This document shows, piece after piece, positions 1 to 10,016 of a stretch of DNA of 64,000 bases. Source of the DNA: Amphibalanus amphitrite (Eukaryota; Arthropoda; Thecostraca; Balanomorpha; Balanidae); the NCBI RefSeq assembly GCF_019059575.1, contig NW_024881792.1, forward strand, positions 248,001 to 312,000, written 5' to 3'. The notes under the pieces are model-generated. The model made no database searches and had not been told where the DNA came from. It worked only from the letters and a program-made list of their open reading frames with translations. Each line of letters starts with the position of its first letter. Position 1 is the first letter of the stretch. A program made the position numbers and the translations under genes.

Positions 1-811
1 CTTGTGGTTATGTTTAGGTGTATAAAGGAAACAAGAAGTCCGGAAAAGGGAGGGAAGGTCCTTTCTCGCTGCCTCAATGTTGAGGGGTGCCGCCCCCTCG
101 GCTCTCAGGTTGGGAGGGGGGCAAGCGCCCCCGCTGCCCCCCTGTTTCCCGGGTCTATGAAAATTACTCACCAAATAAGGGATAAGGGTGGAAAACTGAT
201 GGTCAGATAAGGCCTAAAAAGAGTGGAAGAAGAATGTACAGCAAAATTGAATACAAGGCTGGTATGTGGGAAGTAAAATGGCTATCGATCCATGCAAATG
301 CTTTTTCTTGGTAAAATTGGGAGTGGAAAATGGGCTTAAAATGGAGGCGAGTGAAGAGTGATTTTCATTTGGATGTCGTTTCCCACCTAAATCAACAAAT
401 TTTGGGGCACTGGTACGGGGTACCCCTCGCCAGCATCAGGGTTGACGTCACTCAGGACCTGCCTATGGTTGGTTGGTGGGTGAGTTACTGTACCTTCTAT
501 GGGTGACATTGAGCCAGCTCGGCGTTTGGAGGCAGTAAGCACCTCCTAAACGTGTCGAGCTAGGAAGCAGCGGCAACCTTTGGAAGTAAAACCATATTGG
601 CCTGTTTACAGCGTAGGGGCTGTCTGTATGCTGGTCATTTGGTCCCTGATCAATCCGGATCTTCGCGGAAAGGCAAGCTTGTTGCCCGTGGCGGGTGATG
701 CGGATACTATCAGATTTCAAAAGCGGGTATTTTTGGTATTCAGGTCGGGTAATTGCCCTAGACATTCGGAGAATCTTGGGATGCCCAATTCTGCAAGTCC
801 TGGGTGAAGCT
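1..811. other. No gene recognised; one imperfect hairpin
   Basis: Open frames here are short and have no recognisable domain. An imperfect inverted repeat is visible with arms at 516-532 and 542-561 and a 9-nt loop. A G-tract/C-tract stem lies near 114-132. I see no promoter, RNA gene or transposon end that I can support. Confidence 0.5.
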
Positions 812-1290
812 CGCTAGTCTACCCGGGGGTGTCCCCTTCTACAACGACCCCGGGGCAGCTCACTAGTCTGCCCGGGGGGTGTTCCCTTCTACAACGACCC
901 CGGGGCAGCTCACTAGTCTGCCCGGGGGTGTCCCCTTCTACAACGACCCCGGGGCAGCTCGCTAGTCTGCCCGGGGGGTGTCCCCTTCTACAACGACCCC
1001 GGGGCAGCTCGCTAGTCTGCCCGGGGGTATCCCCTTCTACAACGACCCCGAGGCAGCTCGCTAGTCTGCCCGGGGGTGTCCTCTCCTGCAACGGCCTCGG
1101 GGCAGCTCGCTAGTCTGCCCGGGGGTGTCCCTTTCTACAACGACCCCGGGGCAGCTCGCTAGTCTGCCCCAGGGTGTCCCCTTCTACAACGGCCTCGGGG
1201 CAGCCCGCTAGTCTGCCCGGGGGTGTCCCTTCTACACGGCCTCTGGGCAGCTCGCTAGTCTGCCCGCGGGCGTCCCCTCCTACAACAGCC
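812..1290. repeat. GC-rich 49-bp minisatellite, about 10 copies
   Basis: The word CTAGTCT recurs at 814, 863, 913, 962, 1012, 1061, 1110, 1159, 1208 and 1254, a period of about 49 bp. Each copy holds a CCCGGGGGTGTCCC-like core and a CAACGACCCCGGGGCAG-like core, with a few substitutions. Both strands stay open in places only because the unit lacks stops, so the Pro/Gly-rich translations are not evidence of a gene. Confidence 0.93.
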
Positions 1291-2117
1291 TGATTCCTGG
1301 AGCGGGCTGAGAGCCCTCCCCTTTTTTGCTGGGCGGCTGTCAACGACCTTCGTTGATGCTGTTCTAACCCCTTCCAAAGTTATGGGAAAATTAATGGTCG
1401 CGCTGAAAGGCATGTGCATAGGGTTCAAGGTAAAGGAGAATACAGCTTCTGTTGTCAGATGCCTCAAAACTCATGGATGGTTGTTTTTTCGGCGGGTATA
1501 TCGAGGGCCTTTACTTGGTGGAGGCTATCATCGCAGTAGTGGCTAATGCTACTGGTTGTTAGTCCTGTGAGGGCTTCGGTATAAATGCCGTAATATTGCT
1601 CTTCATTGGTGACCGCTGTATCGCTCACATTCATGTTGGCAGGTTTAAGGGATCGTGGCGTTTCTGGTAAGCTTCGGGCCAGGTTGAGGAAATAATTACC
1701 TACCTTCAACCAAGCACGTATTTGGGTGGGTTCTGCCACTGGTCTCGACACTGGTGGCGACTAGAGGTCTTTTGTGTTAATTTGTATCCCCCATTCGGTC
1801 TGCTGGTCTCGGGAAGGGGGCGTTTTATTTTGGCGCATTGGTGTCTGGGTGGATGTATTGAATGGGTGGGGACACCATTGCGCCGCGCGGGGGGAGGGGT
1901 GGCGGCCCGTTGGCAGGGCAGTCTCGGTTGAGACATGTATACTTGCTAGTATGTTTGTGTCGTGTTCATTTGGGCTGAATATACCAATAGCCCCTTTTTG
2001 TACAGCTACAGTGTTTTTCTGGAGGGACTTGGTTGTGAGGTTGGCGCTGAGATTGGTTACGCATAGCATAGCTAATTGTCTCTATGTTTGCTGGCAGCTC
2101 GAAGGGGAAGCGGAAAA
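1255..2117 (-). other. Protein-like stretch of unknown origin
   Basis: On the minus strand, successive open frames give ordinary-looking protein composition (for example NEEQYYGIYTEALTGLTTSS near 1,540-1,610) rather than the low-complexity output of the neighbouring minisatellite. I recognise no family or motif and assign no function. Its 3' end runs into the 49-bp minisatellite. Its 5' part is duplicated at 2595-2849. It may be an old coding relic, or it may be chance. Confidence 0.3.
1863..2117. repeat. 255-bp direct repeat, copy 1
   Basis: This block recurs at 2595-2849, 732 bp downstream, with no difference that I could find by eye. The copies bracket a 477-bp GC-rich segment. Near-identity indicates a recent duplication. 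Confidence 0.9.
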
Positions 2118-2594
2118 TACGCCCGGTTATATATGACAAGATATAACCGGTTTTTCCGCGACACTACGAGCCGGAGCGTCTTCTCTGGGGCGGCCCCGGA
2201 GCCGGGCCGGCCTCTGCGAGCAGCGTTCGGCGGCAGGCGGGCGGCCGCCTGCGCCCCCGGGCGGCGAGGCCGCTAAGGCGGCGGCCTCCTCTGATTGGTG
2301 GAGCGACTCGTGTCACGTGACCGTGACGGCGCGGGGTTTGAGTGCATTTGCGCGGTCACTCTGTTCTAAGCCGCCTGGTCTGACGCAAGTCAGCAGTGTT
2401 CTCGCTCTGAAATGTTTTTGCGTTTCCCACCCACCCACCACCATTTTTGGGGCTTTTTTTTTTTACACGCACCACACTCTTAAATAAAGATGGGTTTTTC
2501 CACAAAATGTGGTTTTTTCCCCAACTAGGTCCCCCGGTTTTTTTCTAGTTAGGACTTTTTCCGGGGGAGGACACACACGACAGGGTTTCTAGTT
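2118..2594. promoter_or_regulatory. GC-rich promoter-like segment between direct repeats
   Basis: The segment opens with a perfect 10-bp inverted repeat CCGGTTATAT (2123-2132 and 2141-2150, 8-nt loop). It continues with CpG-rich DNA, a reversed CCAAT box (2294-2298) and a CACGTG E-box (2314-2319), and has AATAAA at 2483-2488. That combination fits a promoter or the end of a transposable element. There is no ORF, so function is inferred from composition only. Confidence 0.35.
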
Positions 2595-2849
2595 TGGGTG
2601 GGGACACCATTGCGCCGCGCGGGGGGAGGGGTGGCGGCCCGTTGGCAGGGCAGTCTCGGTTGAGACATGTATACTTGCTAGTATGTTTGTGTCGTGTTCA
2701 TTTGGGCTGAATATACCAATAGCCCCTTTTTGTACAGCTACAGTGTTTTTCTGGAGGGACTTGGTTGTGAGGTTGGCGCTGAGATTGGTTACGCATAGCA
2801 TAGCTAATTGTCTCTATGTTTGCTGGCAGCTCGAAGGGGAAGCGGAAAA
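2595..2849. repeat. 255-bp direct repeat, copy 2
   Basis: This is the second copy of 1863-2117. After its end the sequence (AAATATTCATG...) differs from that following copy 1, which fixes the boundary at the GGAAAA shared by both. Confidence 0.9.
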
Positions 2850-4032
2850 AATATTCATGATCACAAATGATTGGGCACTACCGAGAATTGCTTCATTGAA
2901 ACCACGGGGAACACTCAAGAGAGTCAAGTTGAAATTCCGACCAAAAGTTGGCGTGTCCAAGGTTAGACGATGATGTACCAACCCGCCGACGACACGATCT
3001 TATGACGTCATTACTGATCAACAAGTGTAAACACAGTCTGTTTCCTGGAATATGACGTCACTGAGTGAATATAGCAAGCTGCGGTGGAGACGTTTCGGCT
3101 GGTAGGCGTAAATATCGTGTAGATGTTCATCTACACGATATTCCTTTCAAAAGGAATAGTAGATGGTCTGAGTATTTGGCGGCGCAGATTTCTCTATCCA
3201 ATGATTTTTTTTTTCTGTTGTTCATGTCGCGGGTAACAATTGATTCGTACCGCGCAGCGGTGCGCACATGGACTGAAGGGATTCTACGGATCAGACAGGT
3301 AAGGAGATACAGAAGGAGTGACTTTGAAGTGGTCGATAGATATTGAACCGGAATTACACAAGGAGGAAAAGATCTAAGGATGGATGCTAGCCGACGAGGA
3401 AGTATGTTGCAACACTTTCATGTGTTTTTGACTCTGCTGATACGTCTAAGTCTACTAGGATTGGAACCGTCTCACGTTACGGAAGAAGTAAGTAAATATG
3501 TTAGGCAGATATCAGAACAAAGAACGCCATAAGACGCCCAAGCTGAGAGGTGAGTCAGAGAGAGAGAAACGGACGAGGGAGCACACCGCCGAAGGTGAGT
3601 GACAAATACGAAGATGATAGAGGAAAGGCGAGGAGTAATACCGCCGGGATGAGGTAAGTGAAAGTCCACCGTCGGAAATATCGCAGCATGCATCATTCAT
3701 GACGCTAACGCGCTTGAACACACATCTGCAGGACAGAATTCCACGGCGTCGGATAAAATTGCAGGATAGATTCAGTCATGGAGTCTTCGAGTCACACCGG
3801 TCAATGATTCAAAGGCGCCACTTGCGGGTGCCATGACTGCATGAGAGTACTGAGTAGGTACCTGTCTATGAGCCCGGTGAGACTGCGGTCGTCGGGGTAG
3901 CAGGCTTGTGTCCACCGGTTCGTTAGGTGAAAACGCGTAAGACGGTCTCTCACAGAAGGGCTGCAAGGGTCAGTAACCAACGTCCGGCCGCGGGATTTTA
4001 GTAGGGAAACAGAGATGTGCCGTGAGCGGCAG
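2850..4032. other. No gene recognised; two CRE palindromes and twin hairpins
   Basis: Two TGACGTCA octamers lie 50 bp apart (3003-3010 and 3053-3060), each preceded by TA. Short open frames show no domain. The hairpins at 3111-3157 are listed separately. Confidence 0.4.
3111..3157. repeat. Two adjoining perfect hairpins
   Basis: The arm AATATCGTGTAGATG (3111-3125) pairs perfectly with 3128-3142 across a 2-nt spacer. The arm ATTCCTTT (3140-3147) then pairs with 3150-3157 across 2 nt. The two stems share bases 3140-3142. A 15-bp perfect stem with a 2-nt loop is unusual outside transposon ends or recent foldback events. Confidence 0.9.
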
Positions 4033-4257
4033 AGGTTGACGGACCAATCATAAGCCACCGAGGAACGCTAATAACTGACGCTACCCGCGTCGATCTTTAG
4101 ACAAGTAATCGGGGTCAAATGATGTAGGTGTTCGAAGAGAGTGGGCGGACAGAGATTGATTGAACCAATCACACCCTCGACGAACGCTAATAATGTAATC
4201 GCTACCTGCGTTGCACCTTTAGACAAGTAATCAGGGTTAAGTGATGTAGGTGTTCGA
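4033..4257. repeat. Diverged tandem duplication, about 121-bp unit
   Basis: Words such as CGAACGCTAATAA, TTTAGACAAGTAATC and GATGTAGGTGTTCGA occur twice in the same order, about 121 bp apart, with perhaps 20% divergence. No ORF spans both units. Confidence 0.75.
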
Positions 4258-5102
4258 GGATATTGGGCCAGGGAGCCCAAGAGGTGCTAGGAAGAGCACA
4301 CACGATTCCAATGTTGGAATGGGGCGCGATAAGTCGTTGGGAGATAAGAGTAAGCCTAGATGAAAATTACACTAATCACGGAGTCTATTGAACAAATTGC
4401 GTTTATTGTCCCTGATATGTACCGCTGGAGGGAGTTAGAATAATTGCTGGGAGGGACTGAGAGGTCGACGCGGGATCAAATTTATTGTAGTGGGATGAGA
4501 GAGGTATGACAAAGAGAGTGAGTCTGAGGGAGATTGAGGTATGCGTCATATAGTGTAAGGACCAGCGGGAGATCTAATCTCAGCATTGAGGGCGACATTA
4601 AATGGGGATGTACTCGATTATCTTTGGGATGATAGGCATTAGAAAGGGAGAGAATGGTGGGTAGCTATCAGGTATCAGATGGTGGCTTCAGGTTATGTCC
4701 TCAAGGGAGGCATCAAAATTATATGCTTTGGGGAGACATCCGTGTCCTAAATTCCTTATGAGACAGGTACCGTCCTAGGCAGTGAAGACTATATGTTGAC
4801 AAGCGACAAGCCAGCCTCATTATAAATATTGTTTGTGACGAGCCCCAGGCACAAGGAACGGTGGCGGAAAGGAATCGGTCAGCTTGAAACCAACGGACCG
4901 ACCAGCAATTGGAAATGGGTGTGTAATTACGTTTGAACAAGAGAGAAATCAAACAGCAAGAAAATCAACTCATTAATCAACCATTTGAGGATCTACCAGC
5001 CGAAAACACTCACCTGAGGTCGTTCCAGAACACGGCGCAGGTCGGCAACCATCTCGGACAGAAAACACCCCCGATGAACGAAATTTTATTAAAGAATTTT
5101 CT
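4258..5102. other. No feature recognised
   Basis: Purine-rich, non-repetitive sequence with only short open frames. The boundary with the LINE downstream is unclear and probably lies near 5105-5115. Confidence 0.4.
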
Positions 5103-5487
5103 TTGAAAACATACTCCCCACCGCTTCCGGACCCCCAGGGGGCACACGTCACACTGGCACGGGCAGAGACGGCGCGAGCGGCTGGCCAGCACCTGGGGCC
5201 AGTAATCATCTGGGCCGGGGGCAACGACGTGTACCCCGGCCCAGGCGGACCCGCGAGGTCCCCGGACTCCAAAGCGGAGGACGTGGAGGCCCTCCTGACG
5301 GCCCTCTCCCGGGCGGTCCCGGAAATGATAATTGCCGGACCGACGCCCCGACCGGCGTTCGACGAGGGGCAGCCGTGGAGCGCGACCCCGGCCTTCCAGT
5401 TGGAGCGCCAGCTCCTGAGACTCGCACCCCGTCGTCCGGCGAAGGTGTTTCGCGAACGTAGACAAAGGACAGTTCAACCGACAGCTG
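5103..5487 (+). pseudogene. SGNH-esterase-like fragment of a LINE
   Basis: The frame reads GPVIIWAGGNDVYPG around 5197-5240, resembling the GxND block of SGNH/GDSL hydrolases, followed by an acidic-helical stretch and a MIIAGPTPRP strand. SGNH esterase domains are known from ORF1 of CR1-like LINEs, where their role is unclear. The usual N-terminal GDS block is not visible, so the domain is 5'-truncated. Near 5440 the frame changes, and the downstream frame is already in the linker that normally separates endonuclease from reverse transcriptase, so the endonuclease is missing. CpG-rich codon use matches the following RT ORF, which suggests one element with an internal deletion. Confidence 0.6.
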
Positions 5488-7539
5488 TTGAACGTCAACT
5501 GGGCGTCCGTCTACACCGCTGCCGGACCTGAGGAGAAGTGGACCGCCTTCATCAACATCTTCAAACCACTTCTCGACTTGACGGCGCCTGAGAGACGCGT
5601 CGTTCTCCGGCCGGAGGGGGCGCCACCTGTCTCCCGTGATACCCGCCACCTACTTACACAGCGACGAACTGCACTCTCTGCTGGCCGCCACCAGGAGTAC
5701 AAAGAGCTGAATCGGCTGTCACGCGCGGCCATTCGAGCTGACTGTCGGAGAGACCTGCAGGAAAAACTGCACAGGAGCGGTCCCGGCAACATGTGGAGAG
5801 TTCTCCGGCCCATCATCGGTTCCAAGAAGTCCTCGTCAGGCATCAGCCGTATAACCGCTGACACACTGAACGAGTACTACACGTCGGTGGCTCGAGACCT
5901 AGCCTCCACCTTACCTGCCCCGTCGAAGTCGGTCCCCATCAGACTGCCGAGGGTTACGTCTGGAGCCCTGAGAATTCAGCCCGTCAGCATGGAGACGCTG
6001 TGGACGATAGTACAGGGTATGAAGCCATCTACCTTCGCCGGTGACGACGGCATCAGCGTCAGGATGATGCAGGACTTCTTCCCCGGCCTCGGTCACATCA
6101 TACATGATGCTGTAAACGCCAGCCTCGAGACCGGCCAAGTACCCAGCGCATGGAAACGTGCAATCATCACACCAATTCCGAAGGGGAAGCAGGCACCATC
6201 TGATCCGTCGGGCACGCGCCCAATCTCGCTGCTACCGGCCATCATGAAAGTGACCGAGAGAGCGGCCCAACTTCAGCTCACATCATACATGGAGTCACAT
6301 CACCTACTGAGCGAGGCGCAGCACGGATACAGAAGGCAGCATTCGTGTGAAACAGCTCTTCACGTGGTGACAGACGACATACTCGGAGCGATGGACAGAA
6401 GTGAAATCACTCTGTGGGCTATGGTAGACCTGTCAAAGTGTTTCGATATGGTACCGCACGATAAGCTATTAGAAAAGCTGTCTCTGTACGGAATAGACAC
6501 TTTTTGGATCAAACATTATCTGGAAGGACATACCCAACAAGTACAACTTACAAATAGTGCTCTTGGATCCGTATCTCGATCGTCTATCAGGGAGAATTCG
6601 GTTGGCGTTTACCAGGGCGGATCGATGAGTTGCGTTCTCTGGTGCATATTTGCCAATGACCTGTGCCTGCACGTTCCAGACTCAGTGCGCATAGTTCAGT
6701 TTGCTGATGATACACAGATATGGACTAGTGGAAAGAGACGCGACCTACCTGCCCTGGTCAGTCGGATCGAAACTGCTCTGCAGTGTTTGTTTGACTGGTT
6801 CTGTCACCATGGAATGAAAGTGAACGCTGCAAAAACTGAGTTAATGGTATTTGGGAGTAGACAATTACTTGCTCTTACTCCTGATGTGTCTGTGAAATTT
6901 AATGCATCGACCATTCGAGCTACCAAAGAGGTGCGAAATCTAGGCGTCATTTTTGATCGAAACTTGTCTTTTCAGTCTCACGTCAGCCTGATCGTTCACA
7001 AATGCACAGGAATGCTGCTCGCCTTAAACAATGCAAAACATGTCCTGCCTCGCGGCACGATCAAGTATCTGATCGACGCGTTGGTGATGTCAGCGATGCG
7101 GTACTGTCTGTCGGTGTTCGGCGTATGTGGTCAGACGGAGAAGCGTCGGCTACAAAAGCTGGTAAACTTTGCCGCGCGAGTGCTGAGCGGGCGACGCAAA
7201 CATCAGCGCGTTGCTGACGTCATTTGTCATGTCAGATGGCTCACTGCTGAGCAGCTTATTCAGTACCACAGGATTATGTCCGTACATCGACTTGTGACAC
7301 ACCGTGTGCCAGCGGTGCTTGCTGAAACCATTGGTCCCCCAGCGAGCCGGCTGCATCAGCACGACACTCGAGATGCCGACAGCTTGTCACTGCCGAGCAT
7401 TCATACGGAGGCGGGGCGGAATCGGCTGTGCTATAGCGCCGTGCAGGGCTATAACAGCGTGCGCAGAACGCAGGGCACTGTGAACAGGGCAGCCGTGAAA
7501 AGACACCTGAGGTCCGAGCGGTCGGCGTCCGGTAACTGA
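5488..7539 (+). CDS. LINE reverse transcriptase, CR1/L2/Jockey-like
   Basis: This 683-codon open frame encodes a non-LTR reverse transcriptase. The linker DLTAPERR is followed by fingers and palm motifs: PSTFAGDDGIS (RT motif 1), WKRAIITPIPK, GTRPISLLP, EAQHGYRRQHSCETAL, the first catalytic aspartate in MVDLSKCFDMVPH, GVYQGGSMS (usually PQGS) and the catalytic FADDTQIW. NLGVIFDRNLSF and a C-terminal thumb follow, with no RNase H. The enzyme copies its own RNA at a nicked target site in the nucleus. The frame is open upstream to about 5443, so the first ATG at 5488 is not the native start. Endonuclease is absent, so this copy probably could not move on its own, though the RT looks intact and hence fairly young. 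The clade is assigned by motif style only. Confidence 0.93.
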   Translation: MNVNWASVYTAAGPEEKWTAFINIFKPLLDLTAPERRVVLRPEGAPPVSRDTRHLLTQRRTALSAGRHQEYKELNRLSRAAIRADCRRDLQEKLHRSGPGNMWRVLRPIIGSKKSSSGISRITADTLNEYYTSVARDLASTLPAPSKSVPIRLPRVTSGALRIQPVSMETLWTIVQGMKPSTFAGDDGISVRMMQDFFPGLGHIIHDAVNASLETGQVPSAWKRAIITPIPKGKQAPSDPSGTRPISLLPAIMKVTERAAQLQLTSYMESHHLLSEAQHGYRRQHSCETALHVVTDDILGAMDRSEITLWAMVDLSKCFDMVPHDKLLEKLSLYGIDTFWIKHYLEGHTQQVQLTNSALGSVSRSSIRENSVGVYQGGSMSCVLWCIFANDLCLHVPDSVRIVQFADDTQIWTSGKRRDLPALVSRIETALQCLFDWFCHHGMKVNAAKTELMVFGSRQLLALTPDVSVKFNASTIRATKEVRNLGVIFDRNLSFQSHVSLIVHKCTGMLLALNNAKHVLPRGTIKYLIDALVMSAMRYCLSVFGVCGQTEKRRLQKLVNFAARVLSGRRKHQRVADVICHVRWLTAEQLIQYHRIMSVHRLVTHRVPAVLAETIGPPASRLHQHDTRDADSLSLPSIHTEAGRNRLCYSAVQGYNSVRRTQGTVNRAAVKRHLRSERSASGN

Positions 7540-7728
7540 ATAATTTTAGATGTTCCTATGTAACTGGTGCTCTTTAGTCTTAATCTTCTTTTAGTTCATT
7601 TTAACCTTTTAACCCTGTTTACGTAGCTGCGTGTGAATGTTTACTCATGTCTTATTTTGTGACGTGCGGAAGTGAAAAGCCACACTTTTGAGTGGACCTT
7701 TTGTGAATAAATATCTATATCTATATCC
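7540..7728 (+). mobile_element. LINE 3' UTR with AATAAA and TATATC tail
   Basis: A 3' UTR of about 170 bp follows the RT stop, with AATAAA at 7706-7711 running straight into a short TATATC/TATC microsatellite (7711-7727). A short 3' microsatellite instead of poly(A) is typical of CR1/L2-type LINEs. The next base begins the GC-rich 5' region of the second LINE, so the two elements abut. Confidence 0.75.
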
Positions 7729-8069
7729 GGGCCGAGGAGCAGAAGTCCTGACCCTCGGCCGCCGGGTGTGCCGGTGGAGGAACGGCGGCCGGAGACTCCG
7801 GGGCTACTATGTGTTCGCCGGGCCATTCTTCGCGGCCGATGGCATCCACCTGGCGGCCGATGGGTACCAGTTTGGCCTTGACCGCCGGCCGGGTTACAGC
7901 TCGCGCCCCTCGCTCCGCTCGCCCGCCTGCGGCCGACCCCGACCCAGCAGTGTCGCGCTTGGCAGCCTGCCAGCCCGTTTCGGGGCGGACATTGTGAACG
8001 CTCTGTGGTGATAGGGGTCGTGCGAGTGACGGGGAAGTGATTTTGTTGACTGAGTCTGAGTGAATTAAA
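7729..8069 (+). promoter_or_regulatory. CpG-rich 5' region of second LINE
   Basis: GC-rich sequence with many CpGs precedes the ORF1 ATG at 8070 and begins exactly where the previous LINE's tail ends. LINE 5' UTRs of this kind usually hold an internal promoter. No specific element can be defined. Confidence 0.5.
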
Positions 8070-8887
8070 ATGCCTGATTCATCGCCAGTCACGGAGGAAG
8101 CTCTGAAGCGTGCCTTGATGGCTTGCTTCAGTGACAACGAGATACGCAAATCTCTGCGTGACATCTTCAAAGAAGAGCTCGAGTCTCGCGACAAGGAGAT
8201 CAAGCAGCTCAAGGAGCAAGTCAATGAGCAGAAGAAATCATTGAAGCTCAAGCTGACGCGATTGACGACATCGAGCAGTACTCGCGTCGCAACTGCCTGA
8301 ACTTTAACGGCGTGACGGAGACGGCTAACGAGAAGCCGGTGCGTCTGGCGATCGATCTCGGCCGGACGCTGGGAGTCCAGCTCCAGCCCAGCGACATAGA
8401 CCGGGCTCACAGGATCGGCAAGCCATAGACCGCACAGGGCGGCTCCGCTCGCGCCCGATCGCTGATTGTCAAGTTCGTGTCCTACACGAAAAGGGATGAA
8501 GTCTGGCGTGCTCGCAAGAAGCTCAGGACGGCGCTCCCGCCCAGACAATCTTGTCTGCCGCAGAACGCGACCACGAACGCATATGTGACCGAAAATCTCA
8601 CCAGACGCAATCAGAAGGTTATGTACGCGGCTCGCCAGTTACGCAGAGAAGGCAAGATCTGGGCAGCCTGGAGCGACGACTGCGTTATGAAGATCAAGAC
8701 GGCTCCCAACGCTGCAACACAGAAGATCAAGTCCGAAGAGGATCTTCGTCGGATCGTGGAACGCACTGAGACAGCTGGACGCCAGACAGATACGGCGGCA
8801 CCGTCGCAGGATCGAGAGTCGCAGTCGTTCGCGGCCGCGGCTGCAGCGCCGCCGGCGCCCGGTACCCAACCCGATACCCACCAGTGA
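8070..8887 (+). pseudogene. LINE ORF1 (coiled coil plus RRM-like), broken
   Basis: The ATG at 8070 opens a frame with a coiled coil rich in E/K/Q (residues about 25-60, KELESRDKEIKQLKEQV region). A frameshift near 8230-8245 leads into the frame containing DDIEQYSRRNCLNFNGV, an L1-type ORF1 signature, then DIDRAHRIGK, a TAG stop at 8426-8428, and again the same frame from 8477 with FVSYTKRDEVWRARKKL, TENLTRRNQKVMYAARQLRR and an Ala-rich tail ending at 8887. LINE ORF1 proteins are RNA-binding chaperones that trimerise through the coiled coil. Two lesions show this copy is inactive. The 5'-to-3' order with the ORF2 pieces downstream supports a single element. Confidence 0.85.
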
Positions 8888-9239
8888 AGGGAAGTACAAC
8901 ACACGAAGGTAAACTACCATATGGTAGCCTGTTTCCTTTCGTTGAACCAGCTTCCATATTGTGAACAATGACAGATCTTGCGCAGGTGCTACGTTCGTGA
9001 CGCACTGCATTCCGGCCAAGTCTGTGCAGTGCTTTGACCTTGTTTTGTTTTGATACGGTCTCGATTTGGATTGAGTTGAATATTGATTCAGGATATCAAC
9101 ATTGAGTTCAAGTTAGTGTTTATATTGATAAACAGTGGACTTGGAGGAGAGGATATTGCACCAGCACCACTCATTCCAGCATGATCAGTATTCAAAGATG
9201 ATAAACTATCACTATGGAGTTTTGGTTTGTATCAGTATC
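8888..9239 (+). other. LINE inter-ORF region
   Basis: No ORF of interest. It lies between ORF1 and ORF2 of the second LINE and is AT-richer than ORF1. A short perfect palindrome ACCATATGGT lies near 8917-8926. Confidence 0.4.
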
Positions 9240-9900
9240 ATGATCTGCTAGACAACATTCCTAGATGATTCAGTGTGTAGATGGATAGAAGGCTAGGGAA
9301 GCAGAAGTACAGGGTTGCATAGAAACAATACTTGTTTTGTTTATTAGACTCAACCCAACTTCCTACACAGAACAATGGGTAGGTTCCTGGTCCAGTGTCA
9401 GTGTGTTCTTAGTTGATGTTCAGTCATTCGGACAACCTGCAGTTTGTTTTGTTATCATGTCATGTTCATCGCTCATTGTTCATTGTCATTGTTCATCATT
9501 GTCTGCCATCAATCTGTATGCACATCTTCTACTGTAGCTTGTGTGTTCCTTGAAACAAATGTATCCGTATCTACCTGGACAATGCCAATGCTCAGTTGGA
9601 CGATCCAGTTTGTAGATGGATGGGGGCCAGGGGAGACAGCTGAAGTTCAGGGTCACATAGAAAACCAGACATGCTGTGTTAACTAGATTTGCCCTGGCTA
9701 CCCACGCTGAATTCAGGCTTAGCTGGTCCAGTGCCTTCTTTGCTGGTGTTCAGACAACCCGCAGTTTGTTTTGCTACCTACCATGTCATGATCACTGCTC
9801 ATTGTCCATTATCGTTGTTCATTATCGCCTGCCATTAAGCCAAAGCACATTTATTATAATTTGTGTTCCCTTGGAGTCATTTGGTTAAATATGATTAGAT
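9240..9900. repeat. Diverged tandem duplication, about 320-335 bp
   Basis: Words including GTAGATGGAT (9277 and 9612), GACAACC[T/C]GCAGTTTGTTTTG (9431 and 9753) and GCTCATTG recur in the same order 322-335 bp apart, with many substitutions. It lies between ORF1 and ORF2, where LINEs sometimes carry repeats. Old duplication. Confidence 0.7.
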
Positions 9901-10016
9901 GTTTCTTTGCTATATCACTAATATGTTACTGCATATCACTTCTGTTGATGTATCTTTCGTTCCCACCTTGATCTCAGCCACCCTGTCACTCGCACGACCC
10001 TGACGTTTTTGTCTAT

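Noticed and set aside
819-1113. Pro/Gly-rich proteins over the minisatellite on both strands
   Set aside because: The 49-bp unit is not a multiple of three and simply lacks stops. Overlapping long frames on both strands mean no coding signal.
1863-2849. Direct repeats as long terminal repeats
   Set aside because: Only 477 bp lies between them, with no coding, primer-site or polypurine features, and the repeat does not have TG...CA ends that I can defend.
5010-5498. 162-codon minus-strand frame
   Set aside because: It is antisense to the SGNH-like fragment; open because of high GC.
7721-8548. 275-codon minus-strand frame
   Set aside because: It is antisense to the LINE 5' region and ORF1, whose family signature is clear on the plus strand.
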